From assembly GCA_022575985.1 (NCBI GenBank), contig JAKSXM010000002.1, positions 20,447,001 through 20,511,000 of the forward strand: DNA of 64,000 nucleotides. Reading direction: 5' to 3'. Each line of letters starts with the position of its first letter. The stretch's first letter is position 1. Of this stretch, positions 24,244 to 34,433 are shown piece by piece. Below the pieces are notes generated by a model. That model did not search any database. It was given only the letters and a program-made list of their open reading frames with translations, and was not told the origin of the DNA. Origin of the DNA: Anagrus nilaparvatae (Eukaryota > Arthropoda > Insecta > Hymenoptera > Mymaridae). The position numbers and the translations under genes were made by a program.

Positions 24244-24982
24244 TATATTTGCTATTTTTTTTTTTAAGCCTTTTTGAGAGATAGAAGGTAACCTTCAGCG
24301 CACCCGACTTAACTTAAAAGCCCCCAGCGCGCCTCTGCAAGCAGATCTCTCTCCACCTTTCCTCAAACAGCATCCAACCCACCGGTATCCTACGAAGGCT
24401 CGGTCCCGTGTAGACAGGAAGCTGTTTTTGGATTGGTGTTAATTTTTTACATCCACTACCCTCAAGTAGTCCCCACTCCACCGGTTCACACCCAGGTTCA
24501 TGCTGGAAGCATACATGAACCCTTTGAGACCCGTATAGAGAGGTCCACGCCATGAACTATTGGTAGCTATATGGATGTATATGCAACATATTCCGTTATG
24601 GGGTTAATTCCTAGCTATGGTAAACACTAGTACCCTCGGTGTCGCAGGTGATATGGATGGAAAGAGTCGTGGCGAATGTTATAGAGAACATCGCCTTTGA
24701 ATCCGTCCACCAGTGTAATGTCAGTGTAAAGTGTTTTTGACGTGTGTGAGTGTTAGTGTGCGTGTAATGCGTGTTAACCTATAGTCTCAGGATTTCGCCT
24801 CTCCCTCGACTGGATCTCCTTTTAACGTGGCATCCTAACCACTCGCAAGCGATATAAACACATAATTTAATTTTCCTCAGAAAAAAAAATCAGAGGTATC
24901 TGCCGGGGATCGAACCTCGGTCCTCCGCTTGGAAGCCCAAAGTCTTTACCACTGAGCCATCGCTTGCTCTATATTTGCTATT
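24244..24982 (-). mobile_element. Full-length tRNA-derived SINE with target-site duplication
   Basis: The body is 24257-24969 (about 713 bp) on the minus strand, less A+T-rich than its surroundings. It is flanked by a perfect 13-bp duplication TATATTTGCTATT (24244-24256 and 24970-24982). The 5' head (24965-24893) is tRNA-like: A box TGGCTCAGTGG, CTTCCAA anticodon-loop sequence and B box GGTTCGATCCC, most like tRNA-Gly(UCC). A poly(A) tail of about ten bases sits against the left duplication. The T-arm and acceptor stems no longer pair well, as usual for SINEs. A 79-codon open frame at 24314-24553 lies in the SINE body and is not supported as a gene. SINEs are copied by the reverse transcriptase of a LINE partner. 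Confidence 0.85.
24893..24967 (-). promoter_or_regulatory. Internal RNA polymerase III promoter of the SINE
   Basis: A box TGGCTCAGTGG at about 24956 and B box GGTTCGATCCC at about 24915 on the minus strand, about 40 bp apart as in tRNA genes. Confidence 0.65.
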
Positions 24983-25167
24983 ATTATTACATTTTTATTT
25001 AAACATTTGTTTATTGTCTCTTAGAGAGAACAGTGTTAAAAAGTTAAAAAACCTATATTCAACGTGTCCAAAACCAAAAAATATATATTTAATATTGATT
25101 TAATAATAACTATAATTCATATCTTTCGTCTCTTCAAAATTTTATTTTTATCATCTATATTTTAATT

Positions 25168-25894
25168 AAAAAGTAAAAATTGCAGGGCGTCAGTTCATTT
25201 TCTCCATATAGAAAAGAAAAAATAATAAAAAAGTACTGATATCAATAAAGGAATCCAAGCATGGTGTCAGATATGGCCGCAATAATTTGTCTATAATAGC
25301 ATAAAGTTTAAAAATCTTTAAAAAATATACTTTTGACTGCAATTTAACAAGCATACATTATTTTTTAAAAATGAAAATTCGACTAGTTTGTAGTAAATAG
25401 ATTTTTAATTCTTAAAAATATCAAACATTATAATAGAAGGAAAAATATGAAAACGAGTTTACGAATATATTTGAGTTTCGGAATATAAAAAAAACTGCGC
25501 CATCGGTGATTTTAAAAAAATTTCATGCGTAATATTAGAATTTCTATTTGCTCACCGATGGCGCAGTTTTTTTTATATTCCAAAACTCAAATATATTCGT
25601 AAACTCGTTTTCATATTTTTCCTTCTATTATAAATGTTTGATATTTTTAAGAATTAAAAATCTATTTACTACAAACTAGTCGAATTTTCATTTTTAAAAA
25701 ATAATGTATGCTTGTTAAATTGCAGTCAAAAGTATATTTTTTAAAGATTTTTAAACTTTATGCTATTATAGACAAATTATTGCGGCCATATCTGACACCA
25801 TGCTTGGATTCCTTTATTGATATCAGTACTTTTTTATTATTTTTTCTTTTCTATATGGAGAAAATGAACTGACGCCCTGCAATTTTTACTTTTT
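25168..25894. repeat. Near-perfect 727-bp hairpin
   Basis: Arms 25168-25509 and 25552-25894 are reverse complements with very few differences, around a 42-bp loop. The stem closes with ACTGCGCCATCGGTGA. No coding capacity. It lies inside the 23342-30312 element, probably as a separate foldback insertion. Confidence 0.85.
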
Positions 25895-25948
25895 AAGTCT
25901 TTTATTTTTTATATCAAATATTTTTTTTTGGAATTATTGAATCTTCTT

Positions 25949-27002
25949 AAAAAAACATTTCATGTAAAGGCAAGTTTGCCCGAAGTTGCGTATTTTTTTT
26001 TTAGAATTAAGACGTTATCCCAAAAACTACCTAATTTAAACAATACGAAGTTTTGAGATCTTGAATAAAACTTAACGCAAGTTATGCAGGTAAATATAAA
26101 GGTATAAAAAGTTAAGTCTGAAAAATATACTTCCTATAAATAATAGGTACTATTCGGGTACTACAGGATCAAATTTTAAATTTTCAAATCTAAAAATTAA
26201 AAATCGAGACCTACAATAAGAATAGGATGGGTTAAATTTACAATTTAATTAAAGACATATTCTCTATTCATTATTTAATTATAATAATAAAAATACAGAA
26301 AATGAAAAAAAAATTAAACTTTCCAGGCCCATATAAATAGCCCCTTTCAAGAATTATACCTGGAAAGTTTAATTTTTTTCATTTTATGTATTTTTATTAT
26401 TATAATTTAATAATGAATTGAGAATATCTCTTTAATTTAATTGTAAATTTAATCCATCCTATTTTTATTGTAGGTCTCGATTTTTAATTTTTAGATATGA
26501 AAATTTAAAATTCCTATTGAGAACGAGCGCCTCCCTCTTTTTTCGTACTTCTGGCGGCGATCGCTGTAACTTTATACCCAAGCGCATAGAGCTTAAAGAA
26601 TTTAAAAAAAAATAATCAAAATATTTTATTAAAAATAAATTTCTAAAATATTTAAAATTAACATTATCTTTTATTAATAAATTAATTTAAACAAATTAAA
26701 GTAAGAAATTATTTTTAAAATGCTATTTTAATTTATACTAATTTTCAAACTTAAACCGCTTGGGTATAAAGTTACAGCGATTGCCGCTAGAAGTAAGGAA
26801 AAAGTGGGAGACGCGCGTTCTCAATAGTAACTTTACTTAACTTTTTATACTAACCTGCATAACTTGCTTTAAGTTTTATTTTAGATCTTAAAAATTTCAT
26901 AAAGTTTAAAATAGGTAGATTTTAAGGATAATATCTTAATTCTAACAAAAAAATACACATCTTCAGGTGAACTTGCGGCCTTTACATGAAATGTTTTTTT
27001 AA
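25949..27002. repeat. Nested inverted repeats (three palindromes in one)
   Basis: Outer arms about 25949-26130 and 26838-27002 (AAAACATTTCATGTAAAGGC and complement). Within them are a palindrome at 26172-26512 with a 31-bp loop and another with arms 26517-26585 and 26757-26824 (GCGATCGCTGTAACTTTATA type). This is a foldback element with two further palindromic units in its interior. Confidence 0.75.
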
Positions 27003-27280
27003 ATCTCAATCATTTCACATAAGCATATATATCTATACGTTTTATTTTCTTGTTTTGATGATAGTGGCCTCTTTAAATAGTTAATTTTAATTGATTCTTA
27101 ATAAAAAAATAAATAATTAAATTTTAAAAAGCGAGGCTTCCCCTTCCACGGATTTTTTTTCATTTTAAATTTTAATTTTAAATCGTAAAACTGGACCAGA
27201 TGTAAAAAGAAAAAAATGTTTAATATCATTTTTATACATTGAATTATAAAAATATACATTAATTTATTAATATTTTCATA

Positions 27281-28440
27281 TATTTTAATTAAAAAAAAAA
27301 ACAAAGAAAAAAAACAATTGTGTAAAAACATTGTATAAATATAGAGAAGTGGCTAAAAAGTTGTATCTGATTTGTATCTTCTGACAATATTGCATTTTTT
27401 TGATATTTTAATGTTTGAAAAATTTATTGTTATAAACAATTTGAAAAATTTGTTTTATTAATACTTTTTACCATTACCAAAACAAACAAATATTTTATCT
27501 CCAAAAATACCTATAGTAAAATAGCCTCAGAAGAAAATATACATTGAACCTTATAAAAAAATGTAAATGTCAAAAAATTTAAATTTGAATTTAAAAAAAT
27601 ATTTTTAACTATAAAATGTATTGTTTCTTTTCTATTTTATGCCTTGTGAAATATTACCCTCTTCTTTTTGTCTTAAGAGCTTTTATTTAAATTATTTATT
27701 AAATTCCAATTCTTAAATTATTATATCTATTCTACCAGTTTTTTTGATGGGTTTTAAGAAGTAAAACTAGTCCTCATTTTTTACTTACTCCGTTTTAAAA
27801 TTTTTGCCAGAAAATAATGTTGACGATATAAAAACATTTGTTTCCTATCGATATAAAGAAAGCGAGGAAAATGAAACCTCTAATATTTTATAACCAAATG
27901 AGATAAAATCTTGAAATTTTCTCAAAAGATTCTAATGATGACTTAAAAGAAGTAAATCTAGTCCTCATATTTCATCTGTTTCAGTTTATAATTTCACCAG
28001 AAAAAAGTTTAGTTTTAAAAACATTTTTTACCTTCCGATACAGAGAAAGCGAAGAAAATGAAATCTCTAATATTTTAATAACCAAATGAGATAAAAGCTT
28101 GAAATTTTCTCAAAAAATTCAAAGGATGACTTTTGTGAAAATTTCAAGATTTTATCTTATTTAGTTATTAACATTATATATGTAGATTTTATGTTTAAAA
28201 ATATTTTTTTGACATCAATGCATATTTTCTTTTGAGGCTATTTTACTAGATTTAGAGATTTGTTTTGATAATGGCAAAAAGTAGCAAATAAATCAAATTT
28301 TTTAAATAGTTAATAACAATAAATAAATGCAATTGTCAGAAGACACACATCAGATGCAACTTTTAGTCACTTCACTATATATTTACACATAATGTTTTTA
28401 CACAATTGTTTGTTTTTTTTTTTTTATTAAAAAATATCAA
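27281..28440. repeat. Inverted repeat with internal tandem duplication
   Basis: Arms about 27281-27600 and 28190-28440 are diverged reverse complements (TGTAAAAACATTGTATAAAT and counterpart). Between them, 27754-27942 and 27943-28132 are two copies of a unit of about 189 bp, marked by CTAGTCCTCAT and ATAACCAAATGAGATAAAA. No gene. Confidence 0.65.
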
Positions 28441-29689
28441 AATAATAATAAATATAAATTAAATTATTTATAAATAACTCAATGTAAAAAAATTAAATTA
28501 CTCATTTTTTTGAATCAAAATAAGCACGGGAGTTATATTAGGTTAGTTAAGTTTTATTTATTTTTTACGTGGGTTTGTTGACGCCTGCACGCATAGAATC
28601 GGCACAATGACTTTCCATTTCGGAGTTTATTCTAATCTTATTTTCTTTAAATAAACAATATTAATAAAAAAGTTACGTTTATAAAATTAAATGGGGAAAA
28701 TTATTATGCAGAGATGATTTTGAGAAAATCTTCACGTTCCGCTGTCCACATATACAAAAACAGCTGTTCGAAAATACACATATAAACCATACCGTAGCAT
28801 ACACGCATGTACTCAAATATATGAAAAAGTGAGATGGAGCTAATGTGATTATAGTTGGAGAGAAAGAGATAGGTTGTTCCAAAAAATAGCGTCTTAAAAT
28901 TAAGATGAATCTATACCCCTGGAAAATTCAATTTATGAATTCGGAAAATTGAAAAGTTTTTTCTGAAAATTTTTTTTTATTTTATACGCGCATGGATGAG
29001 AGGAAAATAACTAGAAAAGAATTTCGAAAAAAAAAAAAATTTCTCTTTTGATACAATTAATTTAAAAAATTTTCAGTGTGACCTGAATGTATAATAAACC
29101 CGGTCGTGTTTTCTATATACACGGTGTTGTTGAACTGACGCCAGAAACCCGACCGGGTTTATTAGATAAAATCTTATAAAATAAATATCTTTCACTTATA
29201 CTTAAACATAAAAGAAAATAATTATATAAATAAAATTAAGAAAAATAAGGAGTTTGATGATTTTTATTTTAAAAAATACGCAATTACGGGCCGCCATTTA
29301 ATGGTCATAACTGTCGTTGTCCATCCGGGTCATTTTTCAGAACCTATAAAATCTATATTTTTCGAAAACAGACCCATAAATGAATTTTGCAGAAACATTT
29401 ATTTCTGAATATGTAAAATCAGAATGCATCAAAGTAAACAATAAGATGAATTCCGAAATTCATTTTATGAAACCTTGTATTCATGCTAAATTTTTGTTTT
29501 TTACAAATAATAACTTCTAATATTTTTTCAACTTTGCAATGATTTTTAGGAATTTTGATTTATTTGTCTTACAATGCTTCTAGTTTTTATTCTTCTGTAT
29601 TAGAAAGTTTGTATACTTAATTTTTGGGATTCGGAAAACTGCCCTAAATGGAACATTAGACAATTATGATCAGTGAATGGCACCCCATA
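28441..29689. other. Interior of the long-TIR element, no gene
   Basis: A+T-rich sequence. At 29093-29106 and 29150-29163 AATAAACCCGGTCG and its exact complement form a 14-bp stem with a 43-bp loop. Open frames here are short and unsupported. Confidence 0.45.
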
Positions 29690-30316
29690 CACACACATAC
29701 ATACACAAACACACTTATGCACAAATATGGTCACCGTATTCCCATTTCCCATTTCACTTATCTCATCTCGACATACCATTTAATTTAAAAAAAAATGAGT
29801 CGAATTTCAACGTGATAAATTTTGGTTTTTGTTTAATTTTGACAGTGTCCGTGGCTCTAAATTGCATCAACTGAGCTCATTTTGAAGGTCTTTGATAGGC
29901 AAAAGACAGGAATTTTACAGATAGGTAATTTTTGTTATCGCAAAATAATTGAATTTTAAAGTTAAAATTAAAATTTTAGTTTTCAACATTTTTAAATTTA
30001 AGGGTGCCTAAAGTAGGCAAAATTTAATTAAACTCCTGCATGTGAAAAAGATTTTAAAAACAAATTTTTTAAGACCTTGTAGACCTATTTTGGTACTCAG
30101 GAACCAGAGATATGAACTTTAAAATAAAAATGAGAAAAAAAAGAGCGTGAAAAATAAAAAAAAAAAGAAAAACGACAAAAAACGGCAAAAAAGGAGCAGC
30201 TCCAATTTTCTGCCAAACGGATTCTGATTATATTTGGTCTCTAAAATAGTTCCCCTCAGTCAGAATTTTGCGGCATTTTTGTGAAACCTAAACCCTCTTC
30301 TAGAGACCCGTGTCAT

Positions 30317-30640
30317 AGAATTCGAGATTAGACCTTTAGGCCACGACAGGCCCCCAAAAACTAAAAAAATACCGCATCAATTAAGCTTAATTTCATATCT
30401 TCTACCCATAAATGCATAATACTTTGTACAATGACCGAAAGACTTAACATATCATTACTTTTTAAGAGAAATTTCTTTTTGGACTTTTTGGACGACATTA
30501 AAACCTCGAAATCCAATTTTGAATTTTTCGAAAAATGGCTTTTTAACATAAAAAAATTTACCATTCTTAAAATTTTTTTACAGCCCTGGTGAGGTGAGAA
30601 ACAACATTTTTCAATTTTTTAGAAAATCTCCTAAGTGCGG
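30317..30640 (+). repeat. Dispersed repeat between two elements
   Basis: Resembles 62900-63190 downstream of gene F (CTTTTTAAGA(G/A)AAATTT, CATAAAAAAAT(T/A)TACCAT(T/C)CTTA) and its end, CAGCCCTGGTGAGGTGAGAA, resembles about 7555 upstream of gene A. The CACTA-like transposon begins directly after it. Confidence 0.45.
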
Positions 30641-30819
30641 TAATTTTAGATTATGCCGGCCATATATGGATAATACATTTTCCCATATATGAGCTATATA
30701 TTTCCCGATATATGGGAAAGTGAATTTCCCATATATCGCCAGAGATCATTTCCCATATGTGCGTAATATATGGTCCATATATTAAAAAGACCTAATATAA
30801 AAATTTAGATTTTATTCTA
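30641..30819 (+). repeat. Left terminal inverted repeat of the CACTA-like element
   Basis: Reverse complement of 39207-39374 with a few small gaps. Subterminal TTTCCCATATA(T/C)G-type motifs recur about five times between 30675 and 30770. Confidence 0.8.
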
Positions 30820-31256
30820 TAATTTTATTTTTTTTTATATATATTTTTGAAATATTTTATTTTACAAAAAAAAAAAATGCAATCGGTAATAAATACTTTA
30901 TTTTATAAATATGTTTCATAATTACATAAGAGTAAAATATTTATATAATAACAGAATTTTGTATATATTTTTTTTTTTATTGTTAAGAACATATTTCACT
31001 ATAGTAATTTTTTAACTGAAAGTTATATAAACTTAATTAAACTTATAAAATTGAATAAAGCACCAGCTATCTTCTTCAAATAAACTTGATTCATTTTTTT
31101 GGCCATCTCAAAGTTCCTATCATACTATTTACAGCTGTTGTGAACTCTGATGGAGTTAATTTCAAAATGCAGTTTTTGTTTACATACCCTGAAAAATGTT
31201 AAAATCATTTTATATTACGCACTTTGTATATATTAATTAAAAATATATTAATATTA

Positions 31257-31953
31257 TTGCAATTTTAACGACTTTTTTCGAATGAAGATTTTATATACTT
31301 TTAATCAACATTATACTGCTTTTAACTATTTACATATGAAATACAATGTATTTTCATACTATGTAGGAGCAGTTTTAATAATTTTTTAAAAATATTAGAT
31401 CTTTTTGTAAATAATTTTTATAAACTTTTTTAAGCTAATTAAAGCTTAAAGAAGCTAATTCTTGAAGAAAAAAAATGTCCATCATTTTGTCCCCAGGAGG
31501 GTTCGAACCTCCAACCTTATGTATTAGCCACATACGCGCTAGCCACTTGCGCCATGGAGACGGACACCACCTGAGACAATCAAACACACTTTTATCCTTC
31601 AAGAACGGCAACCATTTAGTCAAGTGCCAATGATAAGGAAGAAATTTTTATACATTCGATAGTAAATTAATATTATTTGCAATTTTAACGACTTTTTTCG
31701 AATGAAGATTTTATATACTTTTAATCAACATTATACTGCTTTTAACTATTTACATATGAAATACAATGTATTTTCATACTATGTAGGAGCAGTTTTAATA
31801 ATTTTTTAAAAATATTAGATCTTTTTGTAAATAATTTTTATAAACTTTTTTAAGCTAATTAAAGCTTAAAGAAGCTAATTCTTGAAGAAAAGAAATGTCC
31901 ATCATTTTGTCCCCAGGAGGGTTCGAACCTCCAACCTTATGTATTAGCCACAT
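31257..31953. repeat. Direct duplication of about 277 bp cutting a tRNA-like gene
   Basis: 31257-31533 is repeated at 31677-31953, 420 bp later, with only a few changes. The homology stops in both copies within the anticodon arm of the tRNA-like gene (after GTATTAGCCACAT), so the second copy holds only its 3' half. Confidence 0.8.
31488..31561 (-). tRNA. tRNA-like gene with aberrant anticodon loop
   Basis: The minus strand folds as a full cloverleaf of 74 nt: acceptor GTCTCCA/TGGGGAC, D arm GCGC-AAGTGGCTA-GCGC, anticodon stem TATGT/ACATA with 7-nt loop GGCTAAT, T arm GGAGG-TTCGAAC-CCTCC, discriminator A. A and B boxes are intact and a T8 run follows as a polymerase III terminator. By position the anticodon would be CTA, but U33 is replaced by G, so decoding is doubtful. 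The body recalls tRNA-Asn. It sits inside a DNA transposon and has a truncated duplicate at 31908-31953. A tRNA pseudogene or polymerase III passenger is the more likely reading. Confidence 0.6.
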
Positions 31954-31974
31954 AAAAATATATTATTTATAAAA

Positions 31975-33085
31975 TTAATTACTTTCAACTGCATCATATA
32001 TGTCATTTGATATTGGTCTTCGACAGCTCTTTTTTTATATTTTTTTCCTTTTGCCACCATGTTTATTAGATTTTTGTCCCCAACTAGGATCTTAAATAAT
32101 CCTCTCAACATTGCTTTTGGGTTTTTGTAATAACGTGATAAGTATGTTAGTTGTCCTTTATCAATATAAATTTTATACTTTTGGTGAACCCTAACTTTCC
32201 CGTTTTCTTTAATTCTACAGGCTCTTAGTGGATTTTCATGTAGCTAAAAAAAAGATAACCAAATTAAACTATGTATGTAATAAAACTAATAGTTTTTTTC
32301 TATTTTTTATGGCATTAAAATGTTTGAATTCCCTCCATATTTGGATCGTATATCCTATCTTGCCAGTATAATATATTATCATTACTTCTTGATTGGTTTC
32401 TTGAACGCGTAGGAGATTTATTTGATAATTATTTATTGTGCAAATTTTTTGTGCAAAAAATACCTTACTTTTATAAGCATAAAAATTTTTAGGTAACAAA
32501 AAATCATATTTATTATTATGAGTTGTGTATATAGTTTTTAAAATCTAAGTTATTAGTAAAAAAAAAGAATATTTACATGATTAATTTTCGGATTTTCATT
32601 AGATAAATTGACTTCATTATTTTTATTGAGGGAACTACTCCGCTCTTTTTCTAAATCTTGAATACTTTTATGATTCCTTATTTTCTCCTGCATAAGCACT
32701 TAAGTTATTTTTTTTTCTTTTCATCATCTCTTTTTTCTTGCATAATTTTCTTTTTTTTTCTAGTTCATCTTCTTTGATTTTTTCATACTCTTCATTAGTA
32801 TAAACATTTCCATCCGTGGTCACGATAAGAGATTTCAAGTAGTCTTTAGCATCTATGTAAACGCACAAAATAATTAAAAAAATAAAATTTTTATAATTAC
32901 ACTAATTTCTGAATGTAGGTATACTTACTACTAATTCTTTTAATAATAGCTTGATATTCTGATTTGCCCCACTTTATCGTAGTAGTATCATTTTCTTTTT
33001 TTGATCATAATAAACTTTCCACTTGCACTATATTGGTTTTCTTTCCCCTCACGTATTGTATCAAAGCATACATTTTGGCCTTTTA
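31975..33085 (-). pseudogene. BEN-like accessory gene of the transposon
   Basis: Three putative exons on the minus strand. The first ends at 32929 (GT donor follows) and encodes YALIQYVRGKKTNIVQVESL among others; it joins in frame with the exon starting at 32852 (KDYLKSLIVTTDGNVYTNEE, then a Lys/Glu-rich stretch to a stop at about 32668). A downstream exon starting at 32243 encodes a region with BEN-domain character: IYIDKGQLTYLSRYY, then RGLFKILVGDKNLINMVAKG and, after a one-base shift in an A run, RRPISNDIYDAVESN with a stop at 31975. BEN domains bind DNA or mediate protein contacts, and insect EnSpm-like elements often carry a second reading frame of this kind; this is from general knowledge. 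Middle exon boundaries (32270-32500) are unresolved. Confidence 0.5.
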
Positions 33086-33585
33086 TAACCTAACCAAAAT
33101 GTTTTATTTATCAGCTGCTTATTTTTTATTAATAAAAAATTAATAACTATCCTCTAAGATTATGTTAATTTTTTTTTTCAAATAATATCCCAGATAATAA
33201 ATCTTGATTTCAGTTCTTAAAACTTATTGACAAAGTCTTCGATCACTTTCTACTCATTTTTTATATTATTTAAAATTATTATTTCGTCTATATTACTAAA
33301 TAATTAATAAATAATTTTATATGATTTTATTTTTAAGTATTAAAAATTACCGTTTTAACCTGAATTCCAAGCTGTGTTTTTTATCAATACCTAACTTTAT
33401 ACGAATAAAAAAAACAATGGAATATGAAATATAAATAAAAATTATAATCTGTTAAATAGGCAAAACTAACCTTGATAATAAAAAAAAATTATTTTAAAGT
33501 AAAATACAATAATTTAATATAAAGCATTTGATAAATTATTTTATTAATAGATTTTTCATAAAAACATTTAATTTATTTTTAAAAA

Positions 33586-34433
33586 TTAATAATTTTTATT
33601 ACTCGTTTGTAATTCTTAAACAATAATATTTATAATCGACCTTTTTACGAGTACATAGTATTAAATGAATTTACAAATTCATCGCCCACGCTTTTTATAT
33701 GCGGATGCTTATCGTCATCTCTTTTTTTATTAAGGCATACAAAGTGGCGACATTAGATGAATTTTTTTAAACTTATTTAAAAATTTGAATTTACGCGGAT
33801 TTTAAATGTCGGTACAGAAGGTACCTAGCGTTTCGATCAACACTAACACATAGATCTCATCAGTGTAGCTGTGTGTGTTAGTGTATGTGCCATCGTAAAA
33901 ACAACCTTTAACAGGTATAAGCCTCCTGAATACCAAAATAAGATCGTTTTGCGCACTACCAACCACGGCCATATTTTATACACACACATGTATTGTATCA
34001 ACAGGGCTGGCGTTGGTAGCCGAGTAAAAAATTATAAAAATTTTGCGTAAGCACATACCTTTTAAAAGTTCTTTTTACGATGGTATGTGCTACAGACGCT
34101 GATGTAAACACGTCCTTATTTTTCTTATATAGTTAACAAATGGCGATTTTAGCACTTGTGAGGACGACTCACATTGCTTTAGCCATCTGTTCTGTATATA
34201 AGAAATGATGTTATATATATATATTTATTTAAAATGCGAGTTGAATGTTATAACTCAGAGCGTTATTAGGTCCAAGCTCTATATATGAAAATTAATAATT
34301 TTTATTACTCGTTTGTAATTCTTAAACATATAATCCGCATATAAAAAGCGTGGGCGATGAATTTGTAAATTCATTTAATACTATGTACTCGTAAAAAGGT
34401 CGATTATAAATATAATTTATTTTTATTTATAAA
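33586..34433. promoter_or_regulatory. Symmetrical divergent promoter region of the transposon
   Basis: The space between the BEN-like gene (-) and the transposase (+) has an inverted repeat: 33638-33706 (CGACCTTTTTACGAGTACAT ... CACGCTTTTTATATGCGG) is the reverse complement of about 34333-34408. A second block (ATTTTTATTACTCGTTTGTA) is present in direct orientation at about 33590 and 34293. A smaller inverted pair, GTGCCATCGTAAAAA and TTTTTACGATGGTATGTGC, lies at 33887 and 34074. Each arm contains TTTTTATATGCGG, a possible TATA element facing outward, so both genes may be driven by duplicated promoters. Confidence 0.5.

Larger units (their letters stand above)
23342..30312. mobile_element. 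7-kb element with about 620-bp terminal inverted repeats
   Basis: Left arm 23342 to about 23965 and right arm about 29690-30312 are reverse complements over their whole length, starting CACGGGTCTCTAGAAG. They are flanked by a perfect 4-bp direct repeat TCAT (23338-23341 and 30313-30316). Each arm ends inward in a TG/CA microsatellite (TGTGTATGTGTGTGTGTG near 23930; its complement near 29690). No transposase frame is visible; the interior holds a SINE and four nested or side-by-side palindromes. I classify it as a foldback-like non-autonomous DNA transposon. Superfamily is undecided; the 5'-CAC end recalls CACTA but the target duplication is 4 bp. Confidence 0.75.

Noticed and set aside
24314..24553. 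79-codon minus-strand frame of unusually high-complexity sequence
   Set aside because: It lies wholly within the SINE body, and SINEs do not encode proteins; it could be a relic of a LINE part but there is no motif to support that.
31488..31561. Functional amber-suppressor tRNA (anticodon CTA by position)
   Set aside because: The universally conserved U33 is G and the gene sits in a duplicated transposon segment; a pseudogene is more economical.
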